Assembly (NCBI RefSeq): GCF_020215645.1
Contig: NZ_CP084058.1
Location: 5,146,001 to 5,210,000, forward strand
Direction: 5' to 3'
Length of the DNA stretch: 64,000 nucleotides
Source of the DNA: Nonomuraea gerenzanensis
GTDB taxonomy: Bacteria > Actinomycetota > Actinomycetes > Streptosporangiales > Streptosporangiaceae
How positions within the stretch are numbered: the first letter of the stretch is position 1; every line of letters begins with the position of its first letter. A model generated the notes under the pieces. It was not told the origin of the DNA, made no database searches, and saw only the letters and a program-made list of their open reading frames with translations. Shown one piece after another: positions 42,385 to 49,548 of the stretch. The translations under genes and the position numbers were made by a program.

Positions 42385-43538
42385 TGACGGCCTGGGACAC
42401 CCTGGTCGTCGGCCGGCCCAACGTGGGCGAGCGCGAGCGGCTGATGCGGCGCCTCGACGGCGTGCTTGACCGGCTCTGGCTGACCAACAACGGCCCGCTG
42501 GTGCGCGAGTTCGAGGAACGCATCGCCGCGGTGGCCGGCACCAGGCACGCGGTGGCCACCTGCAACGCCACCACGGGCATCCAGATCGCCGCCAGGGCCG
42601 CCGGCATCAGGCCCGGTGACGAGGTCATCGTCCCCTCCTTCACCTGGGTCGCCACGGCGCACGCGCTGGAGTGGATCGGCATCGTCCCGGTCTTCTGCGA
42701 CGTGGACGAGGCCACCGCCAACGCCGACCCCGAGCACGTCGCGCGGCTCATCGGGCCCAGGACCCGCGGCATCCTGGCCGTGCACGTCTTCGGTCACCCG
42801 TGCGACGTCGAGGCGCTGACACGGCTGGCGGACGAGCACGGCCTGGTCCTGCTGTTCGACGCCGCGCACGCGCTGGGCTGCACCTACCGGGGCAGGCCGG
42901 TCGGCGGGTTCGGCACGGCGGAGATCTTCAGCTTCCACGCCACCAAGTTCGTCAACAGCGTCGAAGGCGGCGTCATCACCACCGACGACGACGCCTATGC
43001 CGCCCGGGTCAGGGCCCTGCGCAACCAGGGCATCGACCCGGGCGGCCGGATCGCGGGCCCCGGCACCGTGGCCAGGATGAACGAGTTCTGCGCCGCCATG
43101 GGCCTGACCTCGCTCGACGCCATCGACACGATCGTGGCGGCGAACCGGCGCAACCAGGCGGTCTACGAGGAGCACCTGGCCGGCGTGCCGGGCGTGAGCG
43201 TGCGCGGTCAGGCGCCCGGCGAGCGCGCCAACCACCAGTACCTCGTGATCGAGGTGGAGGAGGCGCTGGCCGGGATCTCCCGTGAGACGGTGCTGGAGGA
43301 CCTGCTCCGCTACGACGTGCACGCCCGGCGTTACTTCTCGCCGATCTGCCACCAGGTCGAGCCGTACCGGTCGGCGCCCGAGCGGCACCTCCCGCTGCCG
43401 CTGCCGCGCGCGGAGGCGCTGGCGAGCCGGGTGCTCTCGCTGCCGACCGGCCCCACGGTGGAGCCCGGCGACGTGGCGGCCGTCTGCGCGATCATCAAGG
43501 AGTCGGTCGCCCGCGCGGGGCGCCGCCTCGTCGCCTGA
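42384..43538 (+). CDS. Sugar aminotransferase, DegT/DnrJ/EryC1 family
   Basis: A 384-aa PLP aminotransferase. The opening NNGPLVREFEERIAAVAGTRHAVATCNATTGIQIAARAAGI, EVIVPSFTWVATAHA, LLFDAAHALGC and FSFHATKFVNSVEGGVI (PLP Lys) are textbook for keto-sugar aminotransferases such as SgcA4. It closes the sugar operon, 3 bp before the end of the convergent regulator gene. Substrate: a dTDP-4-keto sugar (inference from the gene set). Confidence 0.93.
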   Translation: MTAWDTLVVGRPNVGERERLMRRLDGVLDRLWLTNNGPLVREFEERIAAVAGTRHAVATCNATTGIQIAARAAGIRPGDEVIVPSFTWVATAHALEWIGIVPVFCDVDEATANADPEHVARLIGPRTRGILAVHVFGHPCDVEALTRLADEHGLVLLFDAAHALGCTYRGRPVGGFGTAEIFSFHATKFVNSVEGGVITTDDDAYAARVRALRNQGIDPGGRIAGPGTVARMNEFCAAMGLTSLDAIDTIVAANRRNQAVYEEHLAGVPGVSVRGQAPGERANHQYLVIEVEEALAGISRETVLEDLLRYDVHARRYFSPICHQVEPYRSAPERHLPLPLPRAEALASRVLSLPTGPTVEPGDVAAVCAIIKESVARAGRRLVA

Positions 43539-43541
43539 CCG

Positions 43542-46500
43542 TCAGGGGGTGGCTTCCGTGATGGGCAGGTTCGGCGAGCCGGCCCGGTGGCTGACCGAGG
43601 CCAGGTGTTCGAGCACCAGCTTGCCCGTCCGCTCGTCCACGTGCTCGACCAGCTCCATCACGCGCGTCACCGCCCGGTCCGACGCGTTCGTGTCGCCGAT
43701 CGACCAGAGCGCGTCGCTCAGCTTGATCAGCGTGCGCGCCTCCAGCAGCGGGATCCGCGTCTGGCGGTACAGCAGCGCGGCCTTGCGCAGGTGCTCCACG
43801 CCGTCGCGGGGCCGGTCGGCGGCCACGGCCAGCTCGCCCAGCCCCGCCAGGGCGTGCGCCTCGACCAGCTTGTGACGCGACCGCCTGGCCAGCGTCAGCG
43901 CCTTGTCCAGCAGGGTGTCGGCGTCGGCCAGCCGGCCGCGCCGCACGTTGGCGACGCCGAGCCCGTGCAGCGCGTACGCCTCGCCCGTGGTGTCGCCGAT
44001 CTCCTGCACGATGGTGAGCGACTCCTCGAAGGCCCCGGCCGCCAGGCCGAACTCGTTGGCCTGGAGGTGGATGCGGCCCATGCGGTGCAGCACCTGCGAG
44101 ACGATGCGCCTGCTGCCGCCGTCGCGCCCGCGCACGAGCGCCTCGGCCAGCAGGATCTTGGCCTCGTCGATGTCGCCGCACTCGGCCCTGATCGCCGCCA
44201 GGTTCTGCAGCGTGATCGCCGCTTCGAGCTGGTCGCCGATGTCGGTGAAGATGGCCAGCGCCTGCTCCAGGTGGTGCATCGCCTCGTGCAGCTGGCCGTC
44301 GATCCGCTTGAGGAAGGCCAGGTTGCGGGTGGACCTGGCGACCAGGGGCACGTCGCCGATGCGCTCGAAGATGGTCAGGGCCGCCTCGAAGTCGCGCCTG
44401 GCGTCGTCGAAGCGCTGCTCGGTCTGGGCCAGCGAGGCGCGCACGATCAGCATCTCCGCCTGCCCGCGCTCGTCGCGGCCCTGCCGGGCGGCGTCCAGCG
44501 CGATCTCGTGCGACTCGCGCCAGTCGTCGAGATAGCCGCGCAGCTCGAAGAAGGGCTCGGCGTTGCTGGCCATCCGCCAGCACAGCTCGACCTGGCCCGC
44601 CTGGGCGGCCTGCCGGATGCCGGAGACGAGCAGATGGCGCTCGCGCTCGAACCAGGCGATCGGGTTGGAGACCAGCCGGTCCACCAGCGGCTCGGACAGC
44701 CAGGCGTCGATCCCGAACCGCTTGCGCGACTGGTCGGAGGCGCCGTACTCGCGGTCGTGGGCGGCCTTCAGCAGGCAGTGCAGCGCGTGCAGCACCCGGG
44801 TCAGCGCCGCCGTGCGCTCCGCCGGGTCCTCCTCGGCGGCCAGGCGCTCGCGGGCGTACACCCTGATCAGGTCATGGAAGCGGTACTGCACCCGCGAGGC
44901 GCCGCCGGTGCCGATGACCTCCACGAGGTGCGCGTCCGCCAGGTCGTCGAACAGGTCCTGCGCGCTGGTCAGCGGCTCCGCCAGGACGGCCGCGCCGGCC
45001 CAGGCGGAGAAGACGGGCGAGTCGAGCAGGGCCAGCCGCCTGAACAGGCAGCGGGCCGGCTCGCTGATGTTCTCGTAGGTCAGCGACAGGCTGGCCCTGA
45101 TCCCCATGTCGCCGTGGCTCAGCTCGTCGAGCCTGCGTGCCTCGTCCCGCAGGCGGTCCACGAGGTGGTCCACGCCCCAGTGCATCCTGACGGCCAGCCG
45201 CGCGCCCGCGATGCGCAGCGCCAGCGGCAGGTAGCAGCAGAGCTCGGCCAGCGCGGCGGCCGACTCGGGCTCCGACAGCACCCGGTCCTCGCCCGCGATG
45301 TGCGACAGCAGCTCGACGGCGTGCGAGACGTCGAACTCGTCCACGCTCACCTGCGTCGTGCCGGCCAGGCCGCCGAGCCGGTGCCGGCTGGTCACGATGA
45401 CCGCCGACGGCGGGTTGCCCGGCATCAGCGGCAGCACCTGGCTTTCGGACTCGGCGTCGTCGAGCACGATCAGCACCTTGCGGTCGGCCAGCAGCATGCG
45501 GAACATCTCCGCGCGCTCGACCAGCGTCTCGGGCAGCTCGGGGCCGCGCACGCCGAAGGCGCGCAGGAAGCGGTCGAGCACCTGCATGGGGCTGACCGGC
45601 CTGGCCAGGGCGCCGTGCAGGTTGGCGAACAGCTGGCCGTCGGGGAAGTGCTCGGCGATGGCGTGCGCCGCGTGGATCGCGATCGTCGTCTTGCCGATGC
45701 CGGGACGGCCCGCGAGGGCGACGATGGGCACGGCGAAGCGCGCGTCGCCGTCCAGCGGCATGGTCAGCCGCCTGCTGATCTTCTCGATCTGGTCGTGCCT
45801 GCCGACGAAGTCGGCGATGTCCGCGGGCAGCATGCGCGGCACCGTGGCGATGGGCGTGGCCGCGACGGGCTCGGCGGCCGGCGCCACCGGCGGGGCGGGC
45901 GCGGCGAGGCTGTCGTCGGCGCCCAGGATGGCGGCTTCGAGCTGCTGGAGCCGCTCGTTCGGCTCGATGCCCAGCTCGTCGACCATGCTGCGCCTGGCCT
46001 CGCGGTAGATCTGGAGCGACTCGGCCTGCCTGCCGGAGCGGTACAGCGCGGTCATGAGCTGGGCGATGAGCCCTTCGCGCAGCGGGTTCTCCTTGACCAG
46101 CCGGCTCAGCTCGCCGACCAGCTCCTGGTGGCGGCCCAGGTCCAGCTCCAGCTGCACGCACTCCTCGTTGGCGGTGATGCGCTGCTCGGTGAGCCAGCTC
46201 GCCAGCGCCTGCACGTACCTGCTCTCGATGCCGTCGAGCGCGGGGCCCCGCCACAGTGACAGGGCGCCGCGATAATGGCTGATGGCCTCTTCGAACTGTT
46301 TCTGCTCGCGCGCCTTACGGGCCCGGGTGACGAGATTGTCGAAGCGGTGCGCGTCGATGGATTCCGTCGGCGCGCGTAAGGTGTAGCCCTGCCGCGTGGT
46401 GACGATCATTTCCGCGTGACCGTCTTTGTTGATCAGCCGGCGCAGCGCGGAAATGCAGATCTGCACCTGCGCACGGGCGGTCGCGGGCGGATCGTCGTCG

Positions 46501-46649
46501 TAGATGGCCTCGACCAGCCGATCAAGGGTGACCGATCGGTTGGCGTTGAGCAGCAGGACGGCGAGGACGATCTGTTGTCGTGCCCCGCCAGGGCCTAGTT
46601 GCCGGCCGTTCGCGGATACTTCGAGGGCCCCCAGTACACGAAATTCCAC
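43542..46649 (-). CDS. SARP/AfsR-type transcriptional activator
   Basis: A 1035-aa multi-domain regulator. Residues 1-95 are an OmpR-type winged helix (MEFRVLGALEVSANGRQL, LLLNANRSVTLDRLVEAIY); 96-245 the bacterial transcriptional activation domain (HRFDNLVTRARKAREQKQFEEAISHYRGALSLWRGPAL); about 275-560 an NB-ARC ATPase with LAGRPGIGKTTIAIH and VLIVLDDAES; and about 690-1030 TPR repeats. AfsR-type SARPs activate antibiotic clusters through direct repeats upstream of -10 boxes. It is the obvious candidate activator, transcribed leftward opposite the sugar operon. Confidence 0.95.
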   Translation of the reverse strand: MEFRVLGALEVSANGRQLGPGGARQQIVLAVLLLNANRSVTLDRLVEAIYDDDPPATARAQVQICISALRRLINKDGHAEMIVTTRQGYTLRAPTESIDAHRFDNLVTRARKAREQKQFEEAISHYRGALSLWRGPALDGIESRYVQALASWLTEQRITANEECVQLELDLGRHQELVGELSRLVKENPLREGLIAQLMTALYRSGRQAESLQIYREARRSMVDELGIEPNERLQQLEAAILGADDSLAAPAPPVAPAAEPVAATPIATVPRMLPADIADFVGRHDQIEKISRRLTMPLDGDARFAVPIVALAGRPGIGKTTIAIHAAHAIAEHFPDGQLFANLHGALARPVSPMQVLDRFLRAFGVRGPELPETLVERAEMFRMLLADRKVLIVLDDAESESQVLPLMPGNPPSAVIVTSRHRLGGLAGTTQVSVDEFDVSHAVELLSHIAGEDRVLSEPESAAALAELCCYLPLALRIAGARLAVRMHWGVDHLVDRLRDEARRLDELSHGDMGIRASLSLTYENISEPARCLFRRLALLDSPVFSAWAGAAVLAEPLTSAQDLFDDLADAHLVEVIGTGGASRVQYRFHDLIRVYARERLAAEEDPAERTAALTRVLHALHCLLKAAHDREYGASDQSRKRFGIDAWLSEPLVDRLVSNPIAWFERERHLLVSGIRQAAQAGQVELCWRMASNAEPFFELRGYLDDWRESHEIALDAARQGRDERGQAEMLIVRASLAQTEQRFDDARRDFEAALTIFERIGDVPLVARSTRNLAFLKRIDGQLHEAMHHLEQALAIFTDIGDQLEAAITLQNLAAIRAECGDIDEAKILLAEALVRGRDGGSRRIVSQVLHRMGRIHLQANEFGLAAGAFEESLTIVQEIGDTTGEAYALHGLGVANVRRGRLADADTLLDKALTLARRSRHKLVEAHALAGLGELAVAADRPRDGVEHLRKAALLYRQTRIPLLEARTLIKLSDALWSIGDTNASDRAVTRVMELVEHVDERTGKLVLEHLASVSHRAGSPNLPITEATP

Positions 46650-46916
46650 GCATATCTCCTCGAAGAGATTGTCCGCAACGATCGGCGTTCTGACGTGCGT
46701 GGTCCAAGAAACTCACAATAAATGTAAGGCCAGTGGTCCAGCGCCCCCCGTTCGGCCGCCCTTCAATGGGGCGGCCGAGGCGATCGGGCAGTAACTGCTC
46801 GCAGCGTGACACCATGATTGCCTTGGGCGGACCCTGGTCAGGTTGTGGAGGATCGTACATCGCTGGGCGAGGTGTTACCAGCTACTTGACGGCTCTAGCT
46901 TGGAGCCCCGTAACCG
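46650..46916. other. Intergenic region upstream of the SARP gene
   Basis: It holds the promoter of the leftward SARP gene and the 3' side of the leftward repeat-peptide gene. A weak GGCTC/GAGCC hairpin at 46891-46907 lies just past the peptide stop. No reading frame with a ribosome site and no copy of the shared 16-bp operator were found. Confidence 0.5.
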
Positions 46917-47123
46917 TTACTCCCAGGGGCTGTCGGCCAGCTCCCACGGGCTGTCGAGCTCCCACGGGCTGTCGATCTCCCAGGGGCTGTCGAGCTCCCA
47001 CGGGCTGTCGGCCGCGGTGACGGGCGCGGCGGAGGCGGGGGACGCCAGGCCGGCGACGGAGCCGAGGATCGCGACGATCGAGATGAGAACCAGGGCCGCC
47101 AGCTTGCTGATGCGTGCACTCAT
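46917..47123 (-). CDS. Secreted small peptide with five DSPWE repeats
   Basis: A 68-aa protein. Residues 1-32 are a clear Sec signal peptide: basic start (MSARISK), hydrophobic core LAALVLISIVAILGSVAGL and an ASPASA cleavage site. The predicted mature chain of about 36 residues is almost entirely the acidic hexapeptide DSPWEL: DSPWE starts at residues 39, 45, 51, 57 and 64. ATG 47123 has GGAGG; an upstream in-frame ATG at 47153 is less likely. I do not recognise the family. It shares a divergent promoter with the transthyretin-fold gene. It could bind a metal or hydrophobic ligand extracellularly, or be a precursor; no processing enzyme is adjacent. Confidence 0.72.
   Translation of the reverse strand: MSARISKLAALVLISIVAILGSVAGLASPASAAPVTAADSPWELDSPWEIDSPWELDSPWELADSPWE
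46920..47009. repeat. 18-bp tandem repeats coding DSPWEL
   Basis: About five copies of ctgtcgagctcccacggg with a few third-position or conservative differences encode the hexapeptide repeats. One unit is extended by 3 bp (extra Ala), preserving frame. Confidence 0.85.
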
Positions 47124-47248
47124 TTCGACCAACCTCCGTGTCGTTTCTCGCACCGGTTGTGCGTTCGGCGACGACGCTCACAGCAGCCGCAATTCACTTC
47201 GCATCGCGTGTCTTTCACGGGGATATCGACCCTGGTCGGAGTGCGGAA

Positions 47249-47343
47249 CTATCGCTTACCGATGGCGTTCCATCGCGCCGCCTTCGGCCCGCTATCGCCC
47301 GGCGATAGCGGATCGATAGAACACGAAAGGGCGGGCGATAGCC
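47249..47343. promoter_or_regulatory. CTATCGC operator cluster with a 23-bp palindrome
   Basis: A perfect palindrome CCGCTATCGCC-C-GGCGATAGCGG at 47289-47311, with further half sites CTATCGC at 47249-47255 and GCGATAG at 47335-47341, lies between the divergent repeat-peptide and transthyretin-fold genes. Multiple copies of one half site in a divergent region suggest a regulator binding cooperatively. It differs from the shared 16-bp motif. Confidence 0.6.
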
Positions 47344-47421
47344 GAGGTCGGCATGGTGGGTCGGTACACGCGGGCGAGGTGCCCGCGGCCGATCGTTTCT
47401 AGCCCTGATGGGTGTGGTGAC

Positions 47422-47766
47422 ATGGGAATCTCGGTGGAGGCGCAGGACGCGGTCTACGGCCGCCCCGCCGCCGGCATGGAGGTGCGCCTCGAACGGATGG
47501 CCGACACCCAGTGGATGCTCGACGGGAAATCCGAGATCGGCCCCGAGGGTTTCGTTCGGGAATGGCTGACGCTCGATCTGAGCCGCGGTCTCTATCGCGT
47601 GGTCTTCTGCGGAGAACGCTATTTCGGGGCCCTCGGGCTCAGCTCCGCCTATCCGGAGATAAGCGTGATGTTCCGCATGCTCGGCGATCAGGACGCGAGC
47701 GCGTACAAAATTCAGGTCTGGCTCTCGCCCTATTCCTATTCGACTTACTTCGGCTCGAGGATCTGA
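47422..47766 (+). CDS. Transthyretin-fold protein, HIUase-like but catalytically degenerate
   Basis: A 114-aa protein aligning end to end with 5-hydroxyisourate hydrolase: ISVEAQDAVYGRPAAGMEVRLER, GLYRVVFCGERYFGALG, YPEISVMF and WLSPYSYSTYFGS. Every catalytic element is changed: the N-terminal His is Glu6 (SVE for SVH), the DGR arginine is Phe44 (EGF), the YHVPLLLS His is Lys96, and the terminal YRGS is YFGS (109-112). Purine chemistry is therefore very unlikely. A binding role like vertebrate transthyretin, or a new reaction, are options. The LeuA homologue starts 5 bp downstream. Confidence 0.8.
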   Translation: MGISVEAQDAVYGRPAAGMEVRLERMADTQWMLDGKSEIGPEGFVREWLTLDLSRGLYRVVFCGERYFGALGLSSAYPEISVMFRMLGDQDASAYKIQVWLSPYSYSTYFGSRI

Positions 47767-47771
47767 TCCCC

Positions 47772-49532
47772 ATGAAGGCCTCCCGCTACAGCCCGCCCCC
47801 GCGGATCCCGCTCGACGACCGCTCCTGGCCGGACGCCACCCTCGGCGCGCCGCCCCGATGGCTCTCGACCGACCTGCGCGACGGCAACCAGGCGCTGTCC
47901 AGGCCCATGTCGCCCGAGCGCAAGCTCGTCATGTTCGACCTCCTCGTGGGCATGGGCTACAAGGAGATCGAGATCGGCTTCCCCACGGCGAGCCGCGACG
48001 AGCACGACTTCGTCCGCCTGCTCATCGAGCGCGGGCTCATCCCCGACGACGTGGTGGTCTCGGTGCTGACGCCGGCGCGCGAGGAGCTGATCGAGGCCAC
48101 CATGGCGAGCCTGCGCGGCGCCGCCAGGGCCACGCTGCACCTCTACAACGCCACCTCGCCGGCCGCCAGGCGTCTGGTGCTGGGCGTGAACCGCCAGGAG
48201 TGCAAGGACCTCGCCGTCCACGGCACGCACCTGGTCATGAAATATGCCGACTCACTGCTCGACGACTGCGACCTGCGCTTCCAGTACTCGCCCGAGCACT
48301 TCAACGACACCGAGCCGGACTTCTCCCTGGAGGTCTGCGAGGCCGTCATGGACGTCTGGCAGCCCGGCCCCGACCGGCCGATCACGCTGAACTTCCCCAC
48401 GACGGTCGAGCGCTTCATGCCCAACCTGTTCGCCGACCAGATCGAGTGGATGGACCGCCACCTGAGCCACCGCGCCCACCGCTGCCTGTCGGTGCACCCG
48501 CACAACGACAGGGGCACCGGCGTGGCGGCGGCGGAGCTGGCGATGCTGGCGGGCGCGCGGCGCGTCGAGGGCTGCCTGTTCGGCAACGGCGAGCGCGCCG
48601 GCAACGTCTGCCTGGTCACGCTGGGGCTGAACCTGGCGGCGCAGGGCGTCGACCCCGGCATCGACTTCGGCGACCTGGACGGCGTGCGCCGCATCGTGGA
48701 GGAGTGCACCGGCATCGCCGTCTCGCCCCGCCACCCCTACGGCGGCGACCTGGTCTACACGGCCTTCTCCGGCGGCCACCAGGACGCGATCAAGAAGGGC
48801 TTCGACGCCATGGCCGCGCAGGCCGCCGTCGCCGGGCGCGACCGCTCCGAGCTGCCGTGGGCCGTGCCGTACCTGCTGGTGGACCCGCAGGACGTGGGCA
48901 GGACCTACGAGGCCGTGGTCCGCGTCACCAGCCAGTCGGGCAAGGGCGGCGCCGCGTACGTGATGAGCTCCCGCTACGGGATGAACCTGCCCAGAGGGCT
49001 GCAGGCCGAGCTGGCCCGGCTCGTCCAGTCGCTGGCCGACGCCGGCGGCGGCGAGGTGGCGCCGGAACGCATCATGGAGGCGTTCGCCGACGAGTACGTG
49101 GTGCCCGTCGTACCCGGCGTGCCAGGCGTGCCCGGCGTGCCAGGCGTTTCCTCGTTCGAGGCGCCGGGCACGGTAGCCACCCTGCACATCGACGGCGAGC
49201 CCGACGGCGCCGACTGGGCGGCCACGATCGCCTCGATCCGGTCGGCGATGGAGCGCCGCGGCCTGGTGACCCGGGTGGTGCGGCTCATGGGCGGGGCGTC
49301 GGTGAGGCGGGGCGAGGACATCGCCGTGTACGCCGAGTGCGAGCTGGACGGCGACGCCGTCTGGGGGGTGGGGATCGAGCCCGACGTGTGCGCCGCCGCC
49401 CTGGCCGCCGTCGGCTCCGCGATGGCCAGGGCACGGCGGAACGGGCTGCTCCCGGACGGCACGCGCGAGGACGGGCGCCGGGGCGGGCGGCTCGGGCCCG
49501 CCAGGCTCAGACGCGTGATGGCGAAACGATAG
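47772..49532 (+). CDS. 2-isopropylmalate synthase (LeuA) homologue
   Basis: A 586-aa LeuA-type enzyme. WLSTDLRDGNQALSRPMSPERKLVMF is the HMGL-like catalytic opening with the metal-site Asp; EIEIGFPTASRDEHDFVR, LSVHPHNDRGTGVAAAELA (His-x-His metal ligands) and VEGCLFGNGERAGNV are canonical. The C-terminal regulatory region is reduced and preceded by a VPGVPGVPGV repeat near residues 446-460. Inside the cluster and coupled to the transthyretin-fold gene, it may condense acetyl-CoA with a pathway 2-keto acid (chain extension) rather than make leucine; LeuCD homologues are not in the window. A back-up leucine enzyme is the alternative. Confidence 0.85.
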   Translation: MKASRYSPPPRIPLDDRSWPDATLGAPPRWLSTDLRDGNQALSRPMSPERKLVMFDLLVGMGYKEIEIGFPTASRDEHDFVRLLIERGLIPDDVVVSVLTPAREELIEATMASLRGAARATLHLYNATSPAARRLVLGVNRQECKDLAVHGTHLVMKYADSLLDDCDLRFQYSPEHFNDTEPDFSLEVCEAVMDVWQPGPDRPITLNFPTTVERFMPNLFADQIEWMDRHLSHRAHRCLSVHPHNDRGTGVAAAELAMLAGARRVEGCLFGNGERAGNVCLVTLGLNLAAQGVDPGIDFGDLDGVRRIVEECTGIAVSPRHPYGGDLVYTAFSGGHQDAIKKGFDAMAAQAAVAGRDRSELPWAVPYLLVDPQDVGRTYEAVVRVTSQSGKGGAAYVMSSRYGMNLPRGLQAELARLVQSLADAGGGEVAPERIMEAFADEYVVPVVPGVPGVPGVPGVSSFEAPGTVATLHIDGEPDGADWAATIASIRSAMERRGLVTRVVRLMGGASVRRGEDIAVYAECELDGDAVWGVGIEPDVCAAALAAVGSAMARARRNGLLPDGTREDGRRGGRLGPARLRRVMAKR

Positions 49533-49548
49533 AGATCGGAATCCGGCC

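Noticed and set aside
46917..47123. Calling the DSPWEL peptide a lanthipeptide, graspetide or other known RiPP precursor
   Set aside because: No leader motif and no modifying enzyme (LanM, ATP-grasp, radical SAM, P450 pair) is adjacent; the N-terminus is a Sec signal peptide instead.
47422..47766. Functional 5-hydroxyisourate hydrolase
   Set aside because: All catalytic residues are replaced and no urate oxidase or OHCU decarboxylase genes are nearby.
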